NCBI RefSeq assembly: GCF_009758205.1
Contig: NZ_WRXN01000011.1
Span: forward strand, 124,001 to 188,000
Length of the DNA stretch: 64,000 bases
Origin: Chitinophaga tropicalis
GTDB lineage: Bacteria; Bacteroidota; Bacteroidia; Chitinophagales; Chitinophagaceae
Reading direction: 5' to 3'
A program made the position numbers and the translations under genes. Within the stretch, counting starts at the first letter, position 1, and each line of letters begins with the position of its first letter. Below the pieces are notes generated by a model that worked only from the letters and a program-made list of their open reading frames with translations, made no database searches and had not been told where the DNA came from. Shown piece after piece: positions 18,481 through 26,272 of the stretch.

Positions 18481-19647
18481 TTACGCTTTATTTTTTATAA
18501 GCGGAGCAGCACGGCGTTTTACGGGAGATTTTTTTACTTTCTTATTCCGCCTTCCCCACCATATATAAATACCGGTAACAGGAAGACTGGCACAGACGAG
18601 ACTGGCAAGGAAAACAATTATTTTACCGGGAATACCCAGGATAGCACCTACATGGATATCATAGTTCATACCTCTCAGCTTATCTGCAAAACCAGCATCA
18701 GCAAAACGTCCTGTCTGTGGGCCTTTGGCAGGTAAAACCGCCAGTGTATTGCGGTCAAAATAGTAATAGTCAGATTTATAGTATGTACCTGGCCTGTAGT
18801 TAACAGAGCCGGAAATAGCCTCTGTTTTTTCTTTCGGGAAAGATATAAAGATACCGGCATGAGCAGGTGCATTTGCTTTCAGTTCCTGCCATACATGGTC
18901 TTCTGCAACGGCATACATCGCAGCCCTGGTAGTATCTGAAAGAGGAGGAACATCAGAAGGTAATTCCTGTCCGCCGGAAGTTGCGAAGTAAAGCGATTTG
19001 CTGAACCACTGGAAGCCCCATACCAGGCCGGTAAAGGCAATGATCAGCCCTATGGTAAGTATATAAAAACCCAGTACATTATGCAGGTCATAATTCACCC
19101 GGCGCCAGTTGGCATTCCATTTAACAGAGAAACGTTGTTTAGCAGCGTTTTTATTTTTTGGCCACCAGAGGATAAGGCCTGAAATGAGCATAACTACAAA
19201 GATCAGTGTAACAGAGGCCACTACCGGCTGTCCTATGGCTGGCGGCAGCCAGAGATAAAAATGTCCATGCAGTATAAAGTGGAAGAAGTCATCTTCCTCA
19301 CTCCATACTTTCAGCACTTTACCTGTATAGGGGTCCATAAATACCTGGTAATAATAATCCGGGGCAGCACCCCAGAACATAACAGAGGCACTCTTATCCT
19401 TACCGGGGTAACTAACGGCATTGGGATGTTTGTCCGTCACCAGCTTTACTGCAATAGCTTTAAGCGCTGAAGGAGGCAGCATTTTCTTTCCCGGGCGCGA
19501 AGGCGTGTGTATATACGGTTTTGTAACACTCTCAATTTCCAGCTGAAACGCCAGGATACAACCTGTGATAGCTATCACGAATACGCCCAGCCCGGATATA
19601 AAGCCGAGCCAGAGATGAATCTTCCCTATGAGTTTTTTAACAGTCAT
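18481..19647 (-). CDS. PepSY-associated transmembrane protein (PiuB-like)
   Basis: The 388-residue protein starts MTVKKLIGKIHLWLGF and has four hydrophobic helices, near residues 12-35, 145-168, 190-215 and 335-360. PepSY-type periplasmic segments lie between the first two and the last two (for example YYYQVFMDPYTGKVLKVWSEED and YYYFDRNTLAVLPAKG). Histidines in HGHFYLWLP, LHNVLGF and MNYDIHVGAILG are typical. Family members are usually tied to siderophore/iron uptake or ferric reduction at the inner membrane. Here it sits among glycosidases without an adjacent TonB-dependent receptor, so the context does not explain its job. Confidence 0.88.
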   Translation of the reverse strand: MTVKKLIGKIHLWLGFISGLGVFVIAITGCILAFQLEIESVTKPYIHTPSRPGKKMLPPSALKAIAVKLVTDKHPNAVSYPGKDKSASVMFWGAAPDYYYQVFMDPYTGKVLKVWSEEDDFFHFILHGHFYLWLPPAIGQPVVASVTLIFVVMLISGLILWWPKNKNAAKQRFSVKWNANWRRVNYDLHNVLGFYILTIGLIIAFTGLVWGFQWFSKSLYFATSGGQELPSDVPPLSDTTRAAMYAVAEDHVWQELKANAPAHAGIFISFPKEKTEAISGSVNYRPGTYYKSDYYYFDRNTLAVLPAKGPQTGRFADAGFADKLRGMNYDIHVGAILGIPGKIIVFLASLVCASLPVTGIYIWWGRRNKKVKKSPVKRRAAPLIKNKA

Positions 19648-19731
19648 TGCAGCACTGGCAGCAGCTTCCTATGCTGCCAGGCTGCAAAAATGATATAAAT
19701 GCCAGTGGGAAGTAGCTCGAAAACGGAATTT

Positions 19732-20865
19732 TTATTTGAGCTTATAGACCTCTGTGCCGGCCAGCAGGAAACAACCCAGGCCATAATCTTCGAAATCAGG
19801 GATTTTGTCATAGGTAACAGGCTGACCATCTGATGGTTGCTTTCCGGTACTTTGTACATAACCCAATCTTCCATCTTCGTGTACGCATTCTTTGATAAGC
19901 GCATTCCAGGCCTTGGTAACGGCCGGCAGGTAAGTCTTCTTATCAAGATAGCCTTTGCGGATACCCCATGTCATGCCATAAACAAAGAGAGAAGTGCCGG
20001 TCAGCTCCTTACCGCCAAAGTGATTGGGATCATGCAGGCTGGCATTCCAGAAGCCATCCGGGCGTTGTAGTTTCAGCACAGCTGCTGACATATCCTTGAA
20101 ATCCTGCAGAAATATCCTGTAATAAGGGGAAGATTGCGGTAGGTCCTCCATAGTACGTACCAGTGCTGCCAGCACCCAGCCATTTCCCCTGCTCCAGTAA
20201 CAGTTGCCCCCATTAGGCTCTTTATAGGGAGGTACAAAGTCCTTATCTCTCCACCAGAGGTGCTCTTCCTGGTTGTACAAACCATTGGTGCCATGTTTGA
20301 ACTTAGTATAAGCATACATTTCATACATGCGATGGAAGTAAGCAGTGTCCTTATATAATTTCCCCAACCGGGACATTACAGGCATGGCCATCTGAATAGC
20401 ATCTATCCAGTCCCAGTCATCTATCACATCAGAACGCAGCATACTGTCTATAGAAGCTTTGATGTTCTGAATATGACCCTCCTGTTTGTCTATGAGGTAA
20501 AGGTCAATATAGGTTTGTCCGCAGGCCTGGTTATCCGCATTCCGGGTGGTAATACCGCCACGCAGGTTCCACTGGTGTTTATCACCCCACTGGATAGCAT
20601 AATCATAATAGCTTTTCTGTTTGTCAATGCCGTATAGTGCCATAAGTCCTTCGTAATACACAGCTCTTGTCCAGATATTGGAGGGCCAGGTTTTATTCAG
20701 GACAATAGGTTTCCCGGCGTCCGGCCATTTTTCCATAAAATACCTGTTGGCAAGTGTCAGTGTTTTCAGGGTTTCTTTCTTAGATGGCAGCGGCTGCTGT
20801 GCATGGCAGGGAAGAATGCTTCCGATACCCAACAGGGCCGATACGAACAAAAAGTACATCTTCAT
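19732..20865 (-). CDS. GH105 family unsaturated rhamnogalacturonyl hydrolase
   Basis: The 377-residue protein has a signal peptide ending CHAQ. Recognisable family blocks include NIWTRAVYYEGLMALY, DDWDWIDAIQMAMPVMSRLG (containing the general-acid Asp), WSRGNGWVLAALVR and DGFWNASLHD. GH105 enzymes of the YteR/YesR type remove the unsaturated galacturonic acid left by rhamnogalacturonan lyases in the periplasm. It begins 31 bp after the GH65-like gene upstream and is probably cotranscribed with it, and perhaps with the PepSY gene 84 bp downstream. The substrate assignment to pectin-type glycans rests on the family. Confidence 0.9.
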   Translation of the reverse strand: MKMYFLFVSALLGIGSILPCHAQQPLPSKKETLKTLTLANRYFMEKWPDAGKPIVLNKTWPSNIWTRAVYYEGLMALYGIDKQKSYYDYAIQWGDKHQWNLRGGITTRNADNQACGQTYIDLYLIDKQEGHIQNIKASIDSMLRSDVIDDWDWIDAIQMAMPVMSRLGKLYKDTAYFHRMYEMYAYTKFKHGTNGLYNQEEHLWWRDKDFVPPYKEPNGGNCYWSRGNGWVLAALVRTMEDLPQSSPYYRIFLQDFKDMSAAVLKLQRPDGFWNASLHDPNHFGGKELTGTSLFVYGMTWGIRKGYLDKKTYLPAVTKAWNALIKECVHEDGRLGYVQSTGKQPSDGQPVTYDKIPDFEDYGLGCFLLAGTEVYKLK

Positions 20866-20896
20866 TTCAGGTCGTTTTTCGTGGATGTTTATTTGA

Positions 20897-23050
20897 TCAG
20901 GGCATAGGCTGTAAGCCTTCCCATTTTACTTTCCATTTACCATTGTCCGGAATACCGGGATGAGGTGTTTTATTACCATCATAACCTGCGCACATCAGGG
21001 CAATAGCAGCAAGCAACCCACCGTTGCCCGGCAGGTAAAGCCGTAGCCTTTCATCCTGGTAGTTATGCCCGTTGCGCAACCAGGTGTTCGTTTGCACAGG
21101 CATGAAAAGCGCATCGATCGCTTTTTCAGACAATCCAAGACGGGTGGCAGTCATAGCAGTGAGAGGAAAATCCCAGCCCCAGGTTTCCTGCCAGTTCCAG
21201 ACATTCCAGATCTTATCGAAAGTCCGGTGCATAACGGCCGTATCTATATGAGCACCTGCAGGCAGCATTCCAAGGCTCCCGAATACTGCCGGGTGATCTG
21301 TCATATAAGGCTGATAGGTATACCCGTTGGGAGCACTTTCTGCCGGAAGATAAAGTCCATTCTGCTGAGGAAGCTCAGCCAGCTCCTTAAGTACATTGTC
21401 CCACTCCTTTTTCCGGGGCAGGCCCAGTCTTTCCCTCCAGGTTTGCGCAGTGTTCAACCCCCAGCGCCAGTAAGCCAGCTCAAATGCAGGATTGAAGGTG
21501 CTGTCAGGCTTGAACCTCTCCTGTGCGGGGATCAGCCCTTTTCCCAGGATATAGCGGTGAGTAGCTGTATCATACCAGGCGTAAGAAGCCATAAAGTCTG
21601 CCGTAGCAAAAACCAGTTTCTTATACTTGTCCAGTGTAGCCCGCCTGTGATCATGACGATACAGCAGCTCTGTCATATAAATAAAATGTGGTTGCTGCCA
21701 GATGAGGAAGGCCCCGACAGAGGAAGGGCTTTCATTACCTTCCGGGTCTGTCATTTTCTGCCAGCGGAGGCCGTTATATCCCTGACGGCGGGCAAGCGCA
21801 GTGGCTTTATCAGCTGCCTTTGCATACCAGGCCAGGCTTTTCTCCAACAGTGCCGGGCGGTTCCACAGTGCAAAATGTACCGCATGCCACCAGTGCATTT
21901 CCAGGTGAGGTTTACCAAACCAGCTGTTGTAGGTCAGGCCTGTTTCCTGCGGAGGCATGTTATCGGCACATTGTACCGCCATAAGATATTGGGACAGGAT
22001 AATACGCCGTTCAAGCTCAGGAGCACGGGGATCTGTGCTACCGGAAAAATCTACGGCTCCCCCCTCCTGCCAGAAACGTTGCCAATAGCTCTGACTACTT
22101 TTTTTGACCAGGTCATAGGTGGGCAGTAGTAAAACAGAAGTTGTCCTGCCAAACCTGATACTGCATTCATAACGATCACTACCACCGGCCGCAGGCTGCA
22201 GCAGGTGATCATGCTTTTGCTGTTGACTGTGTGTAAGCGGAGCGTTACCCATTATCTCTACTACATAGCGATAGTCATCCAGTTCATGATACAAGGTAAG
22301 ATCATACCTTTTTGCACTGAATACACCTGAAGTATGCTTGTCTGCATTATTCCGGTTAACACCGGCATCAGTGAAAGCGCCTGTAGGATAAGGAAAGCGC
22401 ACCCGCAGCCTGAGGCGTCCTTCCCTGAGCAGGGCAGAACGTACGCTTACAGATATAATGTCCTGGTATGGATGTACTACTGTGGATACTTCCACGGGAA
22501 CACCTTCCACTGAAAAACGGCTGCTAAGCAGGCCATTCCAGAGGTCCAGCCGCTGGTCTGCCTGTTGTATGTCATTAAGGACCGCCACACTTCCATCTTT
22601 TTTAATGATCTCAAAACCAACATTTCCCAATTGCAGTCTATGTACGTTCTGACGGAACCAGTCGGCGGCGGCCTTACCCCTGCCCTGCTGACTCCACTGT
22701 ACAGCATAAGTGATATCCCTGTTATGCAGGTGATAGGTTTTCAGGCTTTCTTCAAAGCGGTAGCCGGCGGTATCTTTAAAGCCATGCCATCCCCATCCGG
22801 ATTGAGTGCCCAGCGGAACTCCATTTGCATAAGCTTCCGGAAAGGTTTGCAGGCCGGTAATATCCGCAGTGAAGGCAAATCCCCCATTACCCAGTGTGAG
22901 AGATGACAGCGAATCAAACTGATGATTGAGCACATTATGACGTTGCACCAGTTGGGCACGGTTAATAGGGACCTGGGCCGTAGCAATGGAACAGCATAGC
23001 AGTAATAAAAATGCGGGAAAGCGGACCAATGACCGGCAATTATTTTTCAT
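20897..23050 (-). CDS. Secreted GH65-like (clan GH-L type) putative glycosidase
   Basis: The ATG at 23050 gives 717 residues with a signal peptide (about 1-24, ending ATAQ). A beta-sandwich-like N-terminal half starts with LSSLTLGNGGFAFTADITGLQ. An (alpha/alpha)6-type half contains LTYNSWFGKPHLEMHWWHAV, RWQKMTDPEGNESPSS and a C-terminal WNWQETWGWDFPLTA. This is the pattern of GH65-like proteins annotated in Bacteroidota. The HLEMHWWH block holds the acidic residue expected for catalysis. The true family and substrate are uncertain. It heads the GH65-like/GH105 pair and is preceded by a LacI-type palindrome. Confidence 0.75.
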   Translation of the reverse strand: MKNNCRSLVRFPAFLLLLCCSIATAQVPINRAQLVQRHNVLNHQFDSLSSLTLGNGGFAFTADITGLQTFPEAYANGVPLGTQSGWGWHGFKDTAGYRFEESLKTYHLHNRDITYAVQWSQQGRGKAAADWFRQNVHRLQLGNVGFEIIKKDGSVAVLNDIQQADQRLDLWNGLLSSRFSVEGVPVEVSTVVHPYQDIISVSVRSALLREGRLRLRVRFPYPTGAFTDAGVNRNNADKHTSGVFSAKRYDLTLYHELDDYRYVVEIMGNAPLTHSQQQKHDHLLQPAAGGSDRYECSIRFGRTTSVLLLPTYDLVKKSSQSYWQRFWQEGGAVDFSGSTDPRAPELERRIILSQYLMAVQCADNMPPQETGLTYNSWFGKPHLEMHWWHAVHFALWNRPALLEKSLAWYAKAADKATALARRQGYNGLRWQKMTDPEGNESPSSVGAFLIWQQPHFIYMTELLYRHDHRRATLDKYKKLVFATADFMASYAWYDTATHRYILGKGLIPAQERFKPDSTFNPAFELAYWRWGLNTAQTWRERLGLPRKKEWDNVLKELAELPQQNGLYLPAESAPNGYTYQPYMTDHPAVFGSLGMLPAGAHIDTAVMHRTFDKIWNVWNWQETWGWDFPLTAMTATRLGLSEKAIDALFMPVQTNTWLRNGHNYQDERLRLYLPGNGGLLAAIALMCAGYDGNKTPHPGIPDNGKWKVKWEGLQPMP

Positions 23051-23076
23051 CGTGGAACGCATTATAACAAAAATTA

Positions 23077-23090
23077 TGGAAACGTTTGCA
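23077..23090. promoter_or_regulatory. LacI/GalR-type operator candidate
   Basis: TGGAAACGTTTGCA is a 14-bp palindrome with one mismatched pair and a central AACGTT, matching the general LacI-family/cre pattern TGNAANCGNTNNCA. It lies 27 bp before the start of the GH65-like gene and 92 bp before the divergent asparaginase gene, where a repressor could control one or both. No LacI-family gene is in the window. Confidence 0.45.
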
Positions 23091-23181
23091 TAAAGCAACA
23101 GATCATTAATTTGCGATATCCGCAGAAGGAAAGCATCCTATAGTGTCCTATGGGTGACAGGATTTTTATAATTTAGATAAC

Positions 23182-24240
23182 ATGAAACGACTTAGCTTTT
23201 TACGGTCCATGGCCCTGCTCCTGCTAACCGGCATCTGCATACAGGCCGGCGCAATGTCCCTCCCGGGCGATAGCAGCCATCAACAGAAATATGTATTGGT
23301 AGTGCATGGCGGAGCAGGCACTATCCTTAAGAAGAACATGTCTCCTGAACAGGAAGCGGCTTACAAGGCCGGGTTGCAGGAGGCGCTGAGTACAGGATAT
23401 AAACTCATACAGGCAGGAAAAAGCAGCCTGGATGCGGTGGAAGCCACAGTGAGAGTGCTGGAAGATAATCCTCTGTTCAATGCAGGCAAAGGAGCAGTGT
23501 TCACACATGACGGCAGGAACGAAATGGATGCCGCTATCATGAATGGGAAAACGCTGGAAGCGGGTGCCGTAGCAGGCGTATCTGTTATACGGAATCCCAT
23601 CAGCGCCGCCAGGGCAGTAATGGAAAAATCCAGTCATGTAATGCTTACAGGTAAAGGGGCAGAAACATTTGCCAAAGATGCCGGACTGGAGATAGTCGAC
23701 CCCTCCTATTTCCGTACACAAAACAGATGGGATGCTTTACAGAAAGCACTGAAGGAAGATTCCATGAAAAGTAAGCTGGACCATAGTTATCAGCCTGCAG
23801 GCAAGCTGGGTATAGAAAACCGGGACAATAAATTTGGTACCGTAGGCGCCGTAGCCCTGGATAAAGCCGGGAACCTGGCAGCCGCTACCTCTACCGGCGG
23901 AATGACCAACAAAAAATTTGGACGTATAGGGGATTCCCCCATCATCGGAGCGGGTACTTATGCTAATAATAAAACCGTGGCTGTTTCGTGTACCGGATGG
24001 GGTGAGTTCTTCATACGTAGCGTAGTAGCTTACGATCTGTCTGCATTAATGGAATATAAAGGGCTGTCAGTACAGGATGCCGGCAAAACAGTGATAGAAA
24101 AAGTAGGAGCGCTTGGTGGTGACGGAGGACTGATAGCGCTCGATAAAGATGGTAATGCTGCACTCCCGTTCAATACAGAAGGCATGTACAGAGGCACTGT
24201 GACTGCCGATGGAAAAATAACGATAGAGATCTACAAATAA
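23182..24240 (+). CDS. iaaA: Isoaspartyl peptidase / plant-type L-asparaginase, secreted
   Basis: The 352-residue Ntn-hydrolase has a signal peptide (about residues 1-25). VVHGGAGTI near residue 40 opens the alpha subunit. The autocatalytic nucleophile is Thr220 in NKFGTVGAVA, which becomes the N-terminus of the beta subunit after self-cleavage. Downstream blocks ATSTGGMTNKKFGRIGDSP and IIGAGTYAN complete the active site. The enzyme hydrolyses isoaspartyl dipeptides and asparagine. The signal peptide places it in the periplasm. It is divergent from the GH65-like gene, with a palindromic site between them, and is followed by a hairpin. Confidence 0.93.
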   Translation: MKRLSFLRSMALLLLTGICIQAGAMSLPGDSSHQQKYVLVVHGGAGTILKKNMSPEQEAAYKAGLQEALSTGYKLIQAGKSSLDAVEATVRVLEDNPLFNAGKGAVFTHDGRNEMDAAIMNGKTLEAGAVAGVSVIRNPISAARAVMEKSSHVMLTGKGAETFAKDAGLEIVDPSYFRTQNRWDALQKALKEDSMKSKLDHSYQPAGKLGIENRDNKFGTVGAVALDKAGNLAAATSTGGMTNKKFGRIGDSPIIGAGTYANNKTVAVSCTGWGEFFIRSVVAYDLSALMEYKGLSVQDAGKTVIEKVGALGGDGGLIALDKDGNAALPFNTEGMYRGTVTADGKITIEIYK

Positions 24241-24246
24241 AAACGA

Positions 24247-24271
24247 AGAAAGCTCCAGGACGGAGCTTTCT
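24247..24271 (+). terminator. Terminator after the asparaginase gene
   Basis: A perfect 10-bp stem (agaaagctcc / ggagctttct) with a 5-nt loop lies 6 bp after the stop codon and is followed by a T-containing stretch (tgcaatttt). Confidence 0.65.
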
Positions 24272-24335
24272 TGCAATTTTCATGGTTTTATAGGGAATCA
24301 GGATACGTTCAGTGTGGGTGCGTGCACTCGTGAGA

Positions 24336-24668
24336 TCAGTTCAGGAAACCGAATCTGTTCTCAAAATATTTTCCTACACCAGGAACGGGGCTTTGTGCTT
24401 CCCGAGAAGCCGCTATAATGCCATACACCAGCATCATCAATGGAAGAAGGCCGGCTAATGCTATAATAGAACCTATAGATGGCATAATGCCTGCTACTAT
24501 TTTATAAATAGTAGTGATAATTGCCGCGATGATAAAAATACCCAATGACTGTCCGAGGTGATAACGCACCAGCGCGTCTTTTACCGGGTTATTTTTATAC
24601 TGGATATACGTATAGATCCATCCTATCACGGTTATATAGGCTATGATAGCTAACGTTTGGTTTTTCAT
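24336..24668 (-). CDS. DUF4870-like multi-pass membrane protein
   Basis: The 110-residue protein has hydrophobic helices at about residues 5-22, 43-62 and 68-88, the last two joined by a short glycine/proline loop. The block ALVRYHLGQSLGIFIIAAI matches the HxxQ-type helix of DUF4870/Tic20-like small membrane proteins. Function is unknown. The gene follows a YiaA-like gene on the same strand (42 bp gap), so they may share a transcript. Confidence 0.75.
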   Translation of the reverse strand: MKNQTLAIIAYITVIGWIYTYIQYKNNPVKDALVRYHLGQSLGIFIIAAIITTIYKIVAGIMPSIGSIIALAGLLPLMMLVYGIIAASREAQSPVPGVGKYFENRFGFLN

Positions 24669-24710
24669 GATAATGATATGGTTAATAGATATGTAGAACT
24701 ATCGTTGTGA

Positions 24711-25127
24711 TCAGTGTTGGTCTGAAGCTGAAGCTGCGGCTTTGGCAGCCTGAGTATCCCGTGTATTCTTCTGTACGCTGATAGCGCCGAAGATGCTGAG
24801 CAGGAATGCAAAAGCATAAAACCCTTTCTCGCTTGGCAACAGGGTAGCATTCCATAAGCCAACTGTAAGCAGCAACAGGCAAAGAATGGTAGATACCCAG
24901 CTGATACCGTAGTAGATGTCTGTAACTGGCACACCCTCAAGACGGTCTCTTACGCATTTCTGTACGGATACACCTGCAAATAATCCATACATCAGGATAG
25001 TAAAATAATAGCCCTTTTCATTAAGCTGCATCTGCGCATTCCAAAGACCGATAATATAACCGAACACTCCTATGAACAAAGCCAGCCATGATGTGGCAAT
25101 AAACGCTAATGACGGTTTTTGTTTCAT
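24711..25127 (-). CDS. yiaA: YiaA/YiaB family inner-membrane protein
   Basis: The ATG at 25127 gives 138 residues. Two repeats of a two-helix unit are evident: FIGVFGYIIGLWNAQMQLNEKGYYF...SVQKCVRD, and LLLTVGLWNATLLPSEKGFYAF...SVQKNTRD. These are the hallmark of YiaA/YiaB proteins, whose function is unknown. A TACTTTTG -7 box lies 22 bp before the start, so this is probably the first gene of the pair with the DUF4870-like gene. A longer start at 25232 would run through that promoter and is rejected. Confidence 0.85.
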   Translation of the reverse strand: MKQKPSLAFIATSWLALFIGVFGYIIGLWNAQMQLNEKGYYFTILMYGLFAGVSVQKCVRDRLEGVPVTDIYYGISWVSTILCLLLLTVGLWNATLLPSEKGFYAFAFLLSIFGAISVQKNTRDTQAAKAAASASDQH

Positions 25128-25148
25128 GCTTGTTTGATTATTACGACA

Positions 25149-25156
25149 CAAAAGTA
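25149..25156 (-). promoter_or_regulatory. -7 box before yiaA
   Basis: Minus-strand TACTTTTG matches the Bacteroidota TAnnTTTG element exactly and is placed for a leader of about 15 nt. No clear TTTG -33 element is present at the usual distance. Confidence 0.5.
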
Positions 25157-25272
25157 GAGGATAATCTATCCCGGAGGTATAGCGGTTTTCAGGGATTTCA
25201 GTGATTAAAAGACATAACCATATAAAAATCAATAAGTTTACGTATTTTGCTATTCAATATTTCCTGCAACCT

Positions 25273-25564
25273 ATGGAATATAACAAAGGGACCCACCTTA
25301 TTGCAACACTATATACAACTGAGCATCAACTACTTCATTCATATGAAGATTTCCGTTTGCTGACCAATACACTGATCAACAAATTTCAACTGGTTTATTG
25401 AAAATGATTTTGTGTTCTTCCCACCCGCCATCCTGCTGCAAATACTGATGTGGGATGTCACGGTAGTCCCCCTGCTGGCATTGCCGCAGATCACCCATTA
25501 TATCATGGATGGATTTATATGGAAAATAAAGCAGGAAGAATTTAAATGGAGCAATGAAATTTGA
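25273..25564 (+). pseudogene. Remnant: 5' part of a speD-like gene joined to the 3' end of another gene
   Basis: The ATG at 25273 opens a 42-codon frame (EYNKGTHLIATLYTTEHQLL...FRLLTNTLINKFQL). By eye it matches the first third of Bacteroidota S-adenosylmethionine decarboxylase-like proteins, which normally go on for another 70-80 residues. Here it stops at 25399. In the next frame (25397-25564), a 55-codon piece begins and ends with a hydrophobic LLALPQITHYIMDGFIWKI tract, which looks like the tail of an unrelated membrane protein. The simplest reading is a deletion that fused two genes out of frame. The active-site part of SpeD is absent. Confidence 0.55.
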
Positions 25565-25588
25565 TACTTTTAAGTAAACGTATCATCT

Positions 25589-26272
25589 ATGCATGCGGAA
25601 ACCCATATTACCAGCTCCAACCTTGTAAGAGATATTATCATCGGCATGTCTGACGGGCTTACTGTCCCCTTTGCGTTAACAGCGGGTTTAAGCGGGGTGC
25701 TGGATACCAATCACCTGATCATTGTATCCGGTATATCAGAAATAGCAGCAGGCTGCATCTCGATGGGATTAGGTGGCTTCCTGGCGGGGCAGACGGAAGT
25801 AGAACATTACGATGCTGAGCTGAAGAAGGAATATGAAGAGGTGGAAGCAGTACCCGAAACCGAACGGCAGGAAGTGGAAGCCATTTTTATAGGGATGGGT
25901 GTAGATAAGGAATTAAGCAGGCAGGTAACTATGCAGATAAGCCAGGATAAACACAAGTGGGTGGATTTTATGATGCGTTATGAACTGGGCCTGGATAAGC
26001 CGGATAAGAACAGGGCATATAAATCAGCTATTACCATTGCGGTGGCTTATCTTTTAGGCGGGTTCATTCCTTTATTCCCTTACCTGGTAAGCAGCAATAA
26101 TCATCAGGGATTTTATTTTTCCTGTGCCATCACTATTATAGCGCTGATGATCTTCGGATACTTCAAATCAAAAGTAACCGGTCAGCCGTTATTGAAGGGC
26201 ACCCTCAAAGTAACGCTGACCGGTATTATAGCTGCTGTTGCGGCTTATTCATTGGCAAAGCTGATCAGTTAG
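25589..26272 (+). CDS. VIT1/CCC1 family iron/manganese transporter
   Basis: The 227-residue protein has the VIT1/CCC1 layout. A first helix block reads DIIIGMSDGLTVPFALTAGLSG, a second reads ISEIAAGCISMGLGGFLAGQTE. A charged cytoplasmic metal-binding-like loop follows (EVEHYDAELKKEYEEVEAVPETERQEV, shown here only as a region at about residues 70-110). Three more helices lie in the C-terminal half. Such proteins move Fe2+ or Mn2+ across membranes. There is no ferritin-like domain. The 3' end overlaps the convergent GHKL gene by 8 bp. Confidence 0.9.
   Translation: MHAETHITSSNLVRDIIIGMSDGLTVPFALTAGLSGVLDTNHLIIVSGISEIAAGCISMGLGGFLAGQTEVEHYDAELKKEYEEVEAVPETERQEVEAIFIGMGVDKELSRQVTMQISQDKHKWVDFMMRYELGLDKPDKNRAYKSAITIAVAYLLGGFIPLFPYLVSSNNHQGFYFSCAITIIALMIFGYFKSKVTGQPLLKGTLKVTLTGIIAAVAAYSLAKLIS

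Noticed and set aside
21065..22129. Long open frame antisense to the GH65-like gene
   Set aside because: It is covered by a coherent secreted protein on the other strand and shows no domain of its own.
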